Source of the DNA: Monoplex corrugatus | Lineage: Eukaryota; Mollusca; Gastropoda; Littorinimorpha; Ranellidae | Assembly (NCBI GenBank): GCA_030674185.1 | Contig: JAPXFY010000023.1 | Span: forward strand, 19,232,765-19,296,764 | Reading direction: 5' to 3' | Length of the DNA: 64,000 nucleotides | The notes under the pieces: generated by a model | The model's input: only the letters and a program-made list of their open reading frames with translations | Told to the model about the DNA's origin: nothing | Databases searched by the model: none | Program-made: the position numbers and the translations under genes | Shown: positions 1 through 10,775 of the stretch, piece by piece | How positions within the stretch are numbered: the stretch's first letter is position 1 | Layout of the letters: each line of letters begins with the position of its first letter

Positions 1-235
1 GCATGTTTTACAGAAACATCAGAATTAAGATTGAGTATGTTTTACAGAAACATCAGAATTAAGATTGAGCATGTTTTACAGAAACATCAGAATTAAGACT
101 GGGCATGTTTTACAGAAACATCAGAATTAAGATTGAGCATGTTTTACAGAAACATCAGAATTAAGACTGGGCATGTTTAACAGAAACATCAGAATTAAGA
201 TTGAGCATGTTTTAAAGAAACATCAGAATTAACCA
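1..235. repeat. 34-bp tandem repeat, about 7 copies
   Basis: A 34-base unit beginning ATGTTTTACAGAAACATCAG recurs about seven times from the window edge. Variants are few, mainly GATTGAGC against GACTGGGC at the unit end. The array probably continues to the left of the window. No coding potential is apparent. Confidence 0.93.
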
Positions 236-339
236 GTCATTATGGCAAATGGTTACACAACGGACTACTGACCAGTTAAAAAAATACATTGTGGGATTTT
301 CGGGCCCTGACTGGCTCCTGTTCATTGTTGAGAGTGCTG

Positions 340-600
340 TGGGATCAATGGAAAGACTGGGACCACACAGTCGAGTCTCATCTACTTTACGTATACATTA
401 TTGAAGACATTCTTCAAAATGTCCCAACACTGCACGTGTCTGTATCTCTCGGGCCTGGTTGATGCCAGGATGCATTGTGAAAGTAACGTATAGAACAGCC
501 CTGTAACACAGTCTCTATCCTTGAAGGAAACCCATAGCATGGTGATAGTAGTCACCCCATCATCGTGAAATCATCAATCATCACAACATCATGAAAAATA
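340..600. repeat. Dispersed repeat R1, copy 1
   Basis: This stretch resembles 41645-41880 along its whole length, and part of it also resembles 45615-45765. Shared words include TCTCGGGCCTGG, GCCAGGATGCATT, ACAGCCCTGTAACACAGTCTC and a CATGGTATCATGG-like end. Three related copies suggest an interspersed element of unknown class or a remnant of an older duplication. No tRNA-like promoter boxes were seen. Confidence 0.6.
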
Positions 601-689
601 CATTCCAAACACTAGTCTTATCTTATGCATCATACTTTTAATTTTAGCCCTGGACACTTTTCAGGACAAAAACAATATTATTACTGTAG

Positions 690-935
690 GCAGTGGGGGG
701 GGGGGGGGGGTTAGGGTTAGTAGGCAGTGCACTTAGTAAATTGGATCAGAACAAGTGCTATTGAACTTCATCAAAGTGACCCAGCAGTAGTGCAGTCTTC
801 TCTGGTGGGTGGCTTGACGGTGGCTTGGTAGCTGGCACCTAAGGGCTTCCTAGCATGAAGACTTCTACTGGATGAAGCGGGGGTTGTTAGTTTGCTGAAG
901 AGCTAGAACGAGGGATATGGGATCTGTGACATTGA
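690..935. repeat. Dispersed or duplicated block R2, copy 1
   Basis: The block starts with a run of about 17 G followed by TTAGGGTTAG, then shows diverged similarity to 43935-44175. Shared words include GGCAGTG or CGCAGTG, TTGAACTTCATCAAA, GTGCAG and GGCTTCCT. It follows R1 in the same order as at the other locus, where an RTE lies between R1 and R2. Confidence 0.5.
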
Positions 936-950
936 AGTGATGGAGGAGAT

Positions 951-1102
951 GGGGCAAAAAACCAAACCAAACCAAACCAAACCAAACCAAACCAAACCAA
1001 ACCAAACCAAATCAAACCAAACCAAACAAACCAAACCAAACCAACTCAACCCAACTCAACCCAACTCAACCGAACCCAAACCAATCCAACCCAACCCAAT
1101 CT
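951..1102. repeat. AACCA/AACCC pentanucleotide array
   Basis: Tandem AACCA units grade into AACTC, AACCC and related pentamers. The array abuts the (ATC)n tail of the RTE element on its right. A sister array lies at 4510-4767, just beyond the other end of that element. Confidence 0.92.
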
Positions 1103-1126
1103 ATCATCATCATCATCATCATCATC

Positions 1127-1216
<90 letters not shown>
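1103..1216. repeat. (ATC)n microsatellite, 3' tail of the RTE element
   Basis: A nearly pure ATC/CAT repeat, reading (ATG)n on the minus strand directly after the end of the RTE coding remnant. The other RTE copies end at the same point beside shorter CATCAT runs (about 27090, 41880 and 58240). This marks the run as the element's own 3' tail, later expanded. Confidence 0.85.
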
Positions 1217-4200
1217 GGTGCCTTGCCATGGCGTTGGCGATTATGGACTTCCATCTGTCTCTATCACTTGTTGCCTCAAGCATCTCTTCCACCCTCCTTG
1301 TCCCCAACCACTCTGCAAGTCCGTCTAGTATTCTCTCCCTGGATCTACCTGGTGCTCTCTTTCCCTCCAGATTTCCCGTTTTCACCAGGTGCTTCAATTC
1401 CCCTTTCCTCATAAAATGACCTATAAATGTTGCCTGTCTTTTCCTAATCTTCCTTATGAATGATCTACTTGTGTCTGCCTCCATCAAGACTGTCTCGCTT
1501 GTTTTCTTTGCTGTCCACAGAACTCTCAACATTCTTCTTAGAAACCACATCTCTGCTGCCTCAATCTTGTTCTGACTTTGCTTGTTGACTGTCCACGCCT
1601 TGCAACTGTACAACAGTATTGGTTCTATATAACATTCAAGAACTCTCTTCCTGATGTTAATTGCAAGGCATTTTTTGGTAAGAATGCTTTTCATCTTCTT
1701 GAATGCTGTTTTGGCCTGGCCGATTCTGCTGGCTATTTCTGATGTGCATCTGCCGTCGGATGAAATGATCGTTCCCAAGGTTGTACAATTTTGCTGTTAT
1801 TTTTGCATGAGGGGGTTTCATGCTTTTTACTGATAACCATGACTTCAGTCTTCCTGCTGTTTAGTTCCAGCCCCTTTCCTTTGCTTTCTATTTCTAGTAT
1901 TCTCACAAGGTTTTGTAGGTCCCTTTCACTTTCTGCAATTAGCTCGGTGTCATCTGCATATCGAATGTTTATAATTTTTCCTCCAACCTTTGGTCCAAGG
2001 TCTTCCTCTAGGTTTCTCATTATGTTCTCGCTGTAAAGTGAAAACAGATCTGTTGACAAAACACAACCCTGTCTGACTCCTCTTTTGATGTTTTGGAAAG
2101 AGCTTATATCGTTTTTTTTATTCTCATTGCAGCTGTTTGTTCCCAATACATATTTCTGATTATTGTAGATCTTTTCCTTCAATATTGAGTCTTTCTAGCT
2201 GGTTGATCAATTCTTCATGTCTTACCCGATCGAAAGCCTTGGTATAATCAACAAAGCATAAATATAAATCCTTGTTCATCTCATTTGACCTCTCTATGAT
2301 AGTTCTTAGGATATATATGGCATTAATAGTTCCTGTCCCTTCCACAAATCTACAATGTTCATCTGCTATTTGTCCTTTGATTCTATTCCTTGTCCTCATC
2401 ATGATTATTCTTAATAGGATCTTGGTTACATGACTCAGCAAACTGATTGTGCGATGTAGTTCGCATTCTGTAGCCCCTGCCTTCTTTGGAAGTGCAATGA
2501 AAATTGATTTTGACATATCTTTGGGGATTTTTCTAGTGTTGTAAATCTTCTTTAGGAGGACTGTTATTTTTTTCTACACCAAATTCCTCCAGGGCTTCAA
2601 TCATCTCTGCAGTAATGTTGTCTGGTCCTGGGGCTTTTCCTGGTTTCATCTTTTTCAATGCTGCTCTAAATTCATCTTTCATTATGGTGGCCTTTCAAAG
2701 TTTTTTCTTATAATGTGTTCTTCATTTCTGTCATCTTCAAAAAGGTCTTTAATGTACTCTCCCCATCTGTCTAATATTTTGTCTTTTTCCATGAGAAGCG
2801 TACCATCTTTCGATTTTAAGCAACCAGTTGATGTGCATGTATTTTTTCTGTGGACAATTTCTTCAGTTTGTCTGTACATACCCTGAGGATCCGTTTTGTG
2901 TCGATCTTCTGTTTCTTTGCATTTTGTTTTCAGCCAAGCTTCCTTAGCTTCATTACACCTATTCCTGATTTCTTCCTGTATATCTCCTCGTTTCTCTTTG
3001 CCTTCCTCCTTTCCTCCATCAGCCTAAAATTTCTTTTCTTCATCACTTCATCTGTCTTTAAGAATCCAAGATTTAGTTTGATTTTGCTTTTGGTCACTTT
3101 CCTTTTCCTTAATTTCAGCCTAAATTTCCCACTACATGATTGTGGTCACCTTCGCAATCTGCACCTGGTAGTGGTTTTGCTGACAGTAAAGAATTTCTAA
3201 ATCTTTTATTAATCAGGATGTAGTCAATCTGATTTTTGGTATTATCTCCTGGACTCATCCAAGTCCATTTTCTTCTATTAGGCTGTTCAAACCAGGTGTT
3301 TCCTACTGTGAACTCATTCATCTGTGCCCATTCTACAAGTTTCCCTCGCCTTTCATTTTGTGTACCAAGGCCATGAGGTCGAACTATATCCTCCACCCTA
3401 TCCTGTCCCACTTTAGCATTAAAATCTCCCATTATTACTGTAACTTCTTGTGATTTACATTGGGCTTTGGCCATGTCTAATACTTCATAGAAGTTGTCGA
3501 TGTCTTCCTGAGTATTTGTGGATGTTGGTGCATACACCTGAATGATGTTGATATCAAATGGTCTGCCTCCCAATTTGACCAGCAAGACTGTCGGACACAG
3601 CCCAGTATCCCTTAACTACTTTTGATTTGTCCCTGTCCATTACGATGTCTACTCCTCTTTCATGTGAGTTTCCACCAGAGTATATATCATTGTATACTTT
3701 CCTGATGTTATCATGCCTGCCCCCTTCCATCTCACTTCCCCTAGTCCTAAAATATTAATGTTACGCCTTTCCATCTCCATTTTGACATTGTCTAATTTGC
3801 CTTTTTGGAACAAAGTTCTGATGTTCCATGTTGCTATTTTAGTATTTTTGAGTTTGAGGTTAGTCGCAGTAGCTTGCTGACGGTCTGGTGTCACCTGCGC
3901 ACATGACGGTCCCTACCAGACGAAGGTGCTCCATCGGAGAACCTATTTACGTCGTTATCTTCATTATTATTTTGTCTGTCCATATTTTCTAGGGAGAATA
4001 CGATGGTGGTTTCTCATTGCCTTCCATCGTTTTTTTTTGTGTGGTCTCTCCACTAGCCTTTGTCGTTCCCACGACAACCTACAAAGCAGCAGGGTGATTT
4101 TTTCTTTCAGGGTTACCTCCCTTAGTCTTATTCTCTCCCGAGATGTCCGCAAGGCAGTGGAGCTATTTACCCATAGCTTGGGGATCTTGTTCGTGGGCAC

Positions 4201-4490
4201 CAGGGCATATCCACACGCCGATGGGCCTGTGTGCCGCACGTTTGGGGGCCAGACCTCCTCCGAGTCTCTCGAGATTTAGCCTGAGTCTGTGAGGTGCTCA
4301 GTTACCATATGTCGCCACGAGGAGGCATAACGTAGGGCTTGCTGATGGAGAGGGTATGTACTGACAGGAAAAGACTTACGCATTCTGCTCTTCTATTCTC
4401 ATAGCTGCAAGCAGCAGTGCTAGCCTGTGGTGCAGGCTGAAAGTGAGAGGTGACAAGCACGCAGTCACTACCCCGACACACTAGACGCAT
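1103..4490 (-). mobile_element. RTE-type non-LTR retrotransposon, near full length, dead
   Basis: Read on the minus strand, this is an endonuclease plus reverse transcriptase polyprotein of the RTE/BovB kind, often labelled craniofacial development protein 2-like. The start near 3894 includes ATWNIRTLFQKGKL. The endonuclease has MGDFNAKVG and QIDYILINKRF, but its usual SDH motif reads GDH. The RT has TKAFDRVRHEELI, GVRQGCVLS and an intact YADD at 1949-1960. The C-terminus has PGRSRERILDGL. Several frameshifts break it, near 3600, 2880, 2520-2690, 2180 and 1750-1790. A possible upstream coding remnant lies at 3967-4239. About 3.4 kb is close to the usual RTE length. The 5' boundary is uncertain; the pentanucleotide array at 4510 is the outer limit. 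Confidence 0.88.
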
Positions 4491-4509
4491 CACATCTTCC
4501 GTTGACACA

Positions 4510-4767
4510 CCAAACAACCAACCCAACCCAACCCAACCCAACCCAACCCAACCCAACCCAACCCAAACCAAACCAAACCAAACCAAACCAAATCAAACCA
4601 AACCAAACCAAACCAACCCAACCCAAACCAATCTAACCCAACCCAACCCAACCCAACCCAAACAACCCAACCCAACCCAACCCGACCCAACCCAACCCAA
4701 CCCAAACCAAACCAAACCAAACCAAGCCAAACCAAACCAAACCAAACCAAACCAAACCAAACCAAAT
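4510..4767. repeat. AACCC/AACCA pentanucleotide array
   Basis: Alternating blocks of AACCC and AACCA pentamers. Long open frames across it on both strands (Pro/Gln/Thr-rich and Trp/Gly/Leu-rich) are products of the repeat and not genes. Confidence 0.93.
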
Positions 4768-4872
4768 CAACTTCCCTAGTTTTTCCCAGTGACTATTTGT
4801 CTCTTGCTCGATACCTGGATGACAAAATAATGTGTTGAAGACATCGTTCTTTGTCTATGTCCACAAGAACAA

Positions 4873-5481
4873 TTGTGACCTCCCACCACGAAATCAGTCT
4901 TAACTCGCAGTCAGTCGAACAGCACTAAGAACCGAAAAGGTGACTGAGGGTCTATTTGGGTATTTTGACTTTTTCTCAAAATTGATTTCTGTAGACTTTA
5001 ATCTATCCCCCACTGAAATTTTTTTCTTGAAAAAATATTGTTATTCAATTTAAATCGGTATTTTAATGCACTGATCGCAGCAGAAAGAACGGAATTTCCT
5101 ACCAAAAATACCTATTTTTGTCTCTCATTATGAACCGTAACCTGTACAGTACCCGCACATGTAATATACTGATGGAAAGCTCTTTGGTGCACCTTTCAGA
5201 TAATGACAGCGAAAATTAGAAACAAACTGGGTCAAAGCCACCAAATAAAGAAATTTAAGGAAAATGTGTAGGAGAGCGCACAAAAACTTTAGAGGCCGTT
5301 TTCTAAAAACGGCCGTCATACAATTTAATGCCTTTAAACATACATAACTTCTACATTTTTTTGAGTACAAGCTTCATTCAATTACTAAAATAATCAGCAG
5401 AATGTACACTTTCCAGTGATATGTATATCTCAAAATGCCCAAAATGCTAGTTAAGACTGATTTCGTGGTGGGAGGTCACAA
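4873..5481. mobile_element. Non-autonomous DNA transposon with 32-bp perfect terminal inverted repeats
   Basis: Positions 4873-4904 and 5450-5481 are exact reverse complements, 32 bases with no mismatch. The left end starts TTGTGACCTCCCACCACG. The 609-base element has no coding capacity and an AT-rich interior, as in a MITE. A target-site duplication could not be fixed: the flanks read AACAA on the left and ATGT on the right. The superfamily is unknown. The perfect repeats suggest a fairly recent insertion. Confidence 0.85.
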
Positions 5482-5639
5482 ATGTAGTCTGTATGCAGAC
5501 GGGACACATCAAATCAAAGACAACGCTATTCTTTAATGTGTTGTCGTTTTTGACGTGGGGTTAGCCCTGATGTGGCCCTAGTAATCGGCTGGGCTATAAG
5601 CAATATGAACTGAACGGTACACTTCTGTTCGTACGGCTT

Positions 5640-6095
5640 AAAAGACTCCAGGCCCACCAGGGTCTCTGGGTCATTGTGCTGATGAACGCTGCTCCAGCTG
5701 CCTCCTTCTCTCAGGGTTGTGAGAGAGTGCCTGGATCATGGCACATTTCTCTCCAATTTCGTTTGGCGATAGATGTTATCTGTCCATTTGTTCCTCTGTC
5801 TGTTATCTGTCCATTTTTTCCTCTGTCTGGTATCTGTCCATTTTTTCCTCTGTCTGTTATCTGTCCATTTCTTTCTCTGTCATCTGTCCATTTTTTCTTT
5901 TCCTCGTACCATTGCCCATGTCTTTGACAGTCTGCTGTATGCTGTAAAATGACCATACAGTTTCAAACTGTGGACAGCAGGTATTCATAGTCTCACACGT
6001 TGAGCGATTTTTACACTCTACAATATGCTCATTCATTCGTGTAGAGGAGAAATAACTAAGCAAACAGGTTGCAGTGCATATATAGGAAAGTTGCC
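5640..6095. repeat. Diverged blocks R3/R4 with a short tandem repeat
   Basis: 5680-5790 resembles 44670-44770, with shared words such as GAGTGCCTGG and GATAGATGTTA or GGTAGATGTTA. 6000-6095 resembles 45530-45605, sharing TTTTTACACTCTACA and CAAACAGGTTGC or CAAACAAGTTGC. Between them, 5773-5903 is a tandem repeat of about 27 bases containing ATCTGTCCATTTTTTCCTC. No gene is recognised. Confidence 0.5.
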
Positions 6096-6239
6096 TTAAG
6101 CAGTCTTCCCTGTATGTCACAAAGACCTGAGCTTTACCTCTGCATTCAGTGGAAAAAAAGGATATATACCAACACGAACTTTTGCAACAACACATCAGCA
6201 AACGGAAAAATGGTGATAAAGAACTGAGTGAGGTTTGGC

Positions 6240-8330
6240 ATTGTCCACAGACTGTTGTGTGTTATGTTGTGTGCACACATTTCTGTGGGTATATGTCATC
6301 CTTTCTGGTCACAGACGGTTTGTGTGTTTAGTGTTATGTGTTATGTGTGCACATATTGATGTGGGTATATGTTATCCTTTCTGATCACAGACGGTTTGTA
6401 TGTTGAGTGTTATGTGTTATGTGTACACATATTGATGTGGGTATATGTCATCCTTTCTGGTCACAAACGGTTTGTATGTTGAGTGTTATGTTATGTGCAC
6501 ATATTGATGTGGGTATATGTTATCCTTTCTGATCACAGACGGTTTGTGTGTTGAGTGTTATGTGTTATGTGTACACATATTTATGTGGGTATATGTCATC
6601 CTTTCTGATCAAGACGTGTGTGTTGGTGTTATGTTATGTGTGCACATATTTATGTGGGTATATGTCATCCTTTCTGATGAGGACGTGTGTGTTGTGTGTT
6701 TGTTGTGTGCACATATTATGTGGGTATATGTCACCTTTCTGTTGACGACGTGGGTGGTCGATGTGGGTGTCACTTCTGTCGACGTGTGTGTGCGTGTTGC
6801 TGTTGTGTTGTGTGTTGGTGTTGCGTGTTGTGTTTTATTTTGTGTGCTGTGTGTTGTGTGTTGTGTTGTGTGTGTGTGTTGTGTTGTGTTGTGTGTTGTG
6901 TGTTGCGTATTGTGTTTTGTGTTGTGTGCACACGTTTCTGTGGGTGTATGTCATCATTTCTGACCAAGGACGTGTGCGTTGTATGTTGTGTGTTGTGTGA
7001 TGTGTGTTGTGTTGTGTGTTGTGTGTTGTGTGTGTGTGTTGTGTGTTGTGTTGTGTGTTGTGTGGTGTGTGTTGTGTGTTGTGTGTGTGTGTTGTGTGTG
7101 TGTGTGTTGTGTGTTGTGTGTTGTGATGTGTTGTGTGTTGTGTGTTGTTGTTGTGGTTGTGTGTACACAGTTCTATGGGCATGTGTCATCCTTTCTGGTC
7201 ACAGACGGTTGTGTGTGTTGTGTGTTGTGTGTTGTGTTGTGTGTTGTGTGTTGTGTGGTGTGTGGTGTGTGTTGTGTGTTGTGTGTGTTGTGTGTGTTGT
7301 GTGTTGTGTGTACACAGTTCTGTAGGTATGTATCATCCTTTCTGGTCACAGACGGTTGTGTGTTGTGTTGTGTGTTGTGTGTTGCGTTGTGTGTTGTGTG
7401 TTGTGTTGTGTGTTGTGTGTTGTGTGTTGTGTGTACACAGTTCTGCAGGTATGTATCATCCTTTCTGGTCACAGACGGTTGTGCATTGTGTGTGTTGTGT
7501 GTTGTGTGTACACAGTTCTGTAGGTATGTATCATCCTTTCTGGTCACAGACGGTTGTGTGTGTTGTGTGTTGTGTTGTGTGTTGTGTTGTGTGTTGTGTT
7601 ATGTGTTGTGTTGTTGTTGTGTTGTGTGTTGTGTGTGCACACAGTTCTGTAGGTATGTATCATCCTTTCTGGTCACTGACGGTTGTGTGTGTTGTGTGTT
7701 GTGTGTTGTGTGATGTGTGTTGTGTGTGTTGTGTGTTGTGTGTTGTGTGTTGTGTGTTGTGTGTTGTGTGTTGTGTGTTGTGTGTTGTTGTTTGTGTGTT
7801 GTGTGTTGTGTGTGTTGTGTGTTTGTGTGTTGTGTGTTGTGTGTTGTGTTGGTTGTGTGTGCACACAGTTCTGTAGGTATGTATCATCCTTTCTGGTCAC
7901 AGACGGTTGTGTGTGTTGTGTGTTGTGTGTTGTGTTGTGTGTTGTGTGGTGTTGTGTGTTGTGTGTGTTGTGTTGTGTGTTGTGATTTGTGTGTTTGTGT
8001 GTGTGTGGTGTGTGTTGTGTGTTGTGTGTTGTGTGTGTGGTGTGTGTTGTGTGGTGTGTGTTGTGTGTTGTGTGTTGTGTGTACACAGTTCTGTAGGTAT
8101 GTATCATCCTTTCTGGTCATAGACGGTTGTGTGTGTTGTGTGTTGTGTGGTGTGTTGTGTGTTGTGTGTTGTGTTGTGTTGTGTTGTGTGTTTTGTGTTG
8201 TGTGTGCACACAATTCTGTAGGTATGTATCATCCTTTCTGGTCACAGACGTTTGTTTGTGTGTTGTGTGTTGTGTGTGTTGTGTGGTGTGTGGTGTGTGT
8301 TGTGTGTTGTGTTGTGTGATGAATAAAAAC
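6240..8330. repeat. Composite satellite: about 16 anchor units separated by (GTGTTGT)n tracts
   Basis: A conserved unit of about 45 bases (GTGCACACAG, TTCTGTAGGTATGTATCATC, CTTTCTGGTCACAGACGG) occurs about 16 times, starting near 6267, 6342, 6420, 6494, 6569, 6639, 6707, 6925, 7161, 7308, 7431, 7506, 7636, 7858, 8079 and 8204. The first seven are about 70-78 bases apart. Later ones are separated by TGTGTTG tracts of very different length, up to about 220 bases. Long Cys/Val and His/Thr frames across it are repeat artefacts. Confidence 0.92.
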
Positions 8331-8331
8331 A

Positions 8332-8640
8332 AGTTTAAAAAATGTATATCAAAGTCATATGCTAATTTCTCAGTAGTTGATTTTCTTTTTCTTGCATTAG
8401 CACAGTGTCAGCTGCATACTCTAACAGATATCTTTGAGACGTGTTTAGCTTTTGTCATTTTGCAAGATGTGTTTCTATATTTTCTGCTCTTCATGACGCC
8501 TTTATTTATTTTCTGAAGATCTTTATTTTTTGATTCTGGTCCTACCCCTGATTCACAGGGTGAGATTGCTTTGTGTTCATTCACGTTTTTGGATGATGTT
8601 ATTCCAGCATCTTACGTGTCACCAACCCCCCTCACAAACA
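8332..8640. other. Unassigned AT-rich spacer
   Basis: About 300 bases between the composite satellite and the next LINE. No gene, repeat or regulatory element was recognised. Confidence 0.5.
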
Positions 8641-10496
8641 TGACAGACACACGAAAACAACGGCGGCTCTGGAACCTCTGCTCAAGGTAGCGGACAGACA
8701 GGGAAAGGAGTAGAGGGTGCTAAGAATCTTTGGGTTAGGACAGGTTACCGCCAACGGAAACGGACCGCTAAGCCCTTGAGTCTCCTAGATAGAAAACAGG
8801 CCAACCGACCAGAAAGAAGCGCCGCTTTGGTAACACGAGAGCTCCAAAGATACAAAGCTGACATTGCTGCCCTCAGCGAGACAAGACTTTTAGACAAGGG
8901 TTAATTAAGTGAAGTTGGATCAGGATACACTATAGACTGGTCAGGTCGCAAAGCTGAAAGGAAGGCAGGTGTTGGCTTCGCAGTAAGGACCCCTCTCGTC
9001 TCTCAACTGGAGTCACAGTCCCAGGGCATCAATGACAGAATCATGACTATGAGGCTTCCCTTATCAGAAAATGCATAAGCTACTTTGGTAAGTGTCTTTG
9101 CCCCCAACATGACAAACCAAGATGAAAACAAAGAAGCCTTCTACCAACAGATTGATGAAGTTGTACGCAGCGTACCTGCAGGTGATAAGTTGATCATCCT
9201 TGGGGATTTCAACACGAAAATCGGCTCAAATCATATAGCATGGACTGGCATTATTGGTCAGCATGGTATTGGTCATGAGAACTCAAATGGCAAACTCCCG
9301 CTTTCACTCTGCTCCCAGCACAATCTCTCAATCACAAATACATTCTTCCAACTCAACGATGATTACAAGACCACTTGGATGCATCCAAGATCGAAGCACT
9401 GGCATCAAACAATTTTTATCATCTGCAAACAACGTGATCTGTGTGACTTTCATATCACTAGTGCAATCAGAGGTGCCCAATGCTCAACAGACCACCTTCT
9501 CCTCAGATCAAAGGTAAACCTCCAGGTGCGAAGAAAAAGAAGGCTCCAGTGCAAGAAACCTCCCAAAAAGCTGAATATTCGGAAAATTAATAACTCTGGC
9601 ATTACAGTTCCCTTAGAATGAACTGTCAAAGCGGGTAGAACAAATTGCCTTCACCAAAGGAGAGACAGAACAAAAATGGGCCAAATTCAGAAATGAAGTT
9701 GACACCGCCGCCAAAGAACAATAGACGTCCTGAAAAGACATCACCAGGACTGGTTTGATGATAACGATTCTAAAATTTAAAGTGTTCTTGCTGGGAAGTA
9801 TGCTGCACACAAGAATTGGCTTGTGGACAAACAGTCTGACCCAAGGTGGGACAAGTTCCACCACCTCAGAGGAAAAGTTCAGAAGTGATTGCGCACCATG
9901 AAGGATGAATGTGCAAAAAGAAGGCAGAGGAGATCCAGGGTTATGCTGACTCAAAAAATGCCAAACTCTTCTACTCCGCTGGAGGAAGATGTATGGGCCA
10001 CCTCAGAGAAACGCAGCCCCAATCTGGAACCTGCAGGGTAAGCTCCTCACTTACAATAGGGCAATAAATAAGAGATGATCAGAACGCTTTGAGCAGCTCC
10101 TTAACGGCCTTCATCGACTGGCCCCAGTGTCAGTGAAGAGATCCCAGCAAGATCCCTACATATGGAACTTGATGACCCATCCACGAAGGATGAGGTGACA
10201 GAAGCAATTTCAGAGTTGCAATCTGGTAAATTTTCAGAGTTGCAATGAGGTGACAGAAGCAATTTCAGAGTTGCAATGTGATAAATCTGCAGGCTCTGAT
10301 GGTATTCCACCTGAAGCTTTTAAAGCAGGTGATCAGCCGCTGATACAGAAGTTTACTGAGTTTCTTTGTACGTGCTGGGAGGATGGCTGTTGACCCCAAG
10401 ACCTGAAAGATGCCAGAATAGTGCACCTGTACAAGGCAAAGGTGACAAGTCCAGCTGTGACAACTACCGTGGGATCTCCCTTTTGAGCATTGCAGG

Positions 10497-10775
10497 CACG
10501 ATCTGCTCCAAGGTAATCTGAAAGGTTGAATACCAATCTTTCACGATCTGCTCAGGTATCTTGAACAGTTGAATACCAATCTTCTTCACGACGCTCAAGT
10601 AATCTTGAACAGGTGAATACCAATCTCTTCAGATGCTCAAATATCTTGAACAGGTTGAATACCAATCTTCTTCACGATCTGCTCCAAGGTAATCTTGAAC
10701 AGGTTGAATACCAATCTTCTTCACGATCTGCTCCAAGGTAATCTTGAACAGGTTGAATACCAATCTTCTTGGTAA
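10497..10775. repeat. 49-bp tandem repeat inside the LINE RT region
   Basis: A unit of about 49 bases containing TCACGATCTGCTCCAAGGTA and CTTGAACAGGTTGAATACC recurs five to six times. It arises from RT codons, since one reading gives ICSKVILNRLNTNL, the segment after GISLLSIAG in RT domain 2. The element's reading frame is lost across it. Confidence 0.88.

Noticed and set aside
695..720. TTAGGGTTAG next to a G run as a telomere-like site
   Set aside because: Only two hexamer units; chance or repeat-derived, with a diverged GGGGTTTAG at the matching R2 copy.
937..1419. Open frames of Asn/Thr/Gln/Pro, His, Ile, Met or Asp repeats
   Set aside because: They are translations of the AACCA and (ATC)n arrays, and the downstream part is antisense to the RTE.
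6240..8330. CRISPR-like arrangement of repeats and variable spacers
   Set aside because: Spacers are simple GTGTT sequence, lengths vary tenfold, there are no cas genes and the genome is animal.
6517..8332. Long Cys/Val-rich and His/Thr-rich open frames on both strands
   Set aside because: They arise because TGTGTTG repeats contain no stop codon in several frames. Both strands and several frames are open at once.
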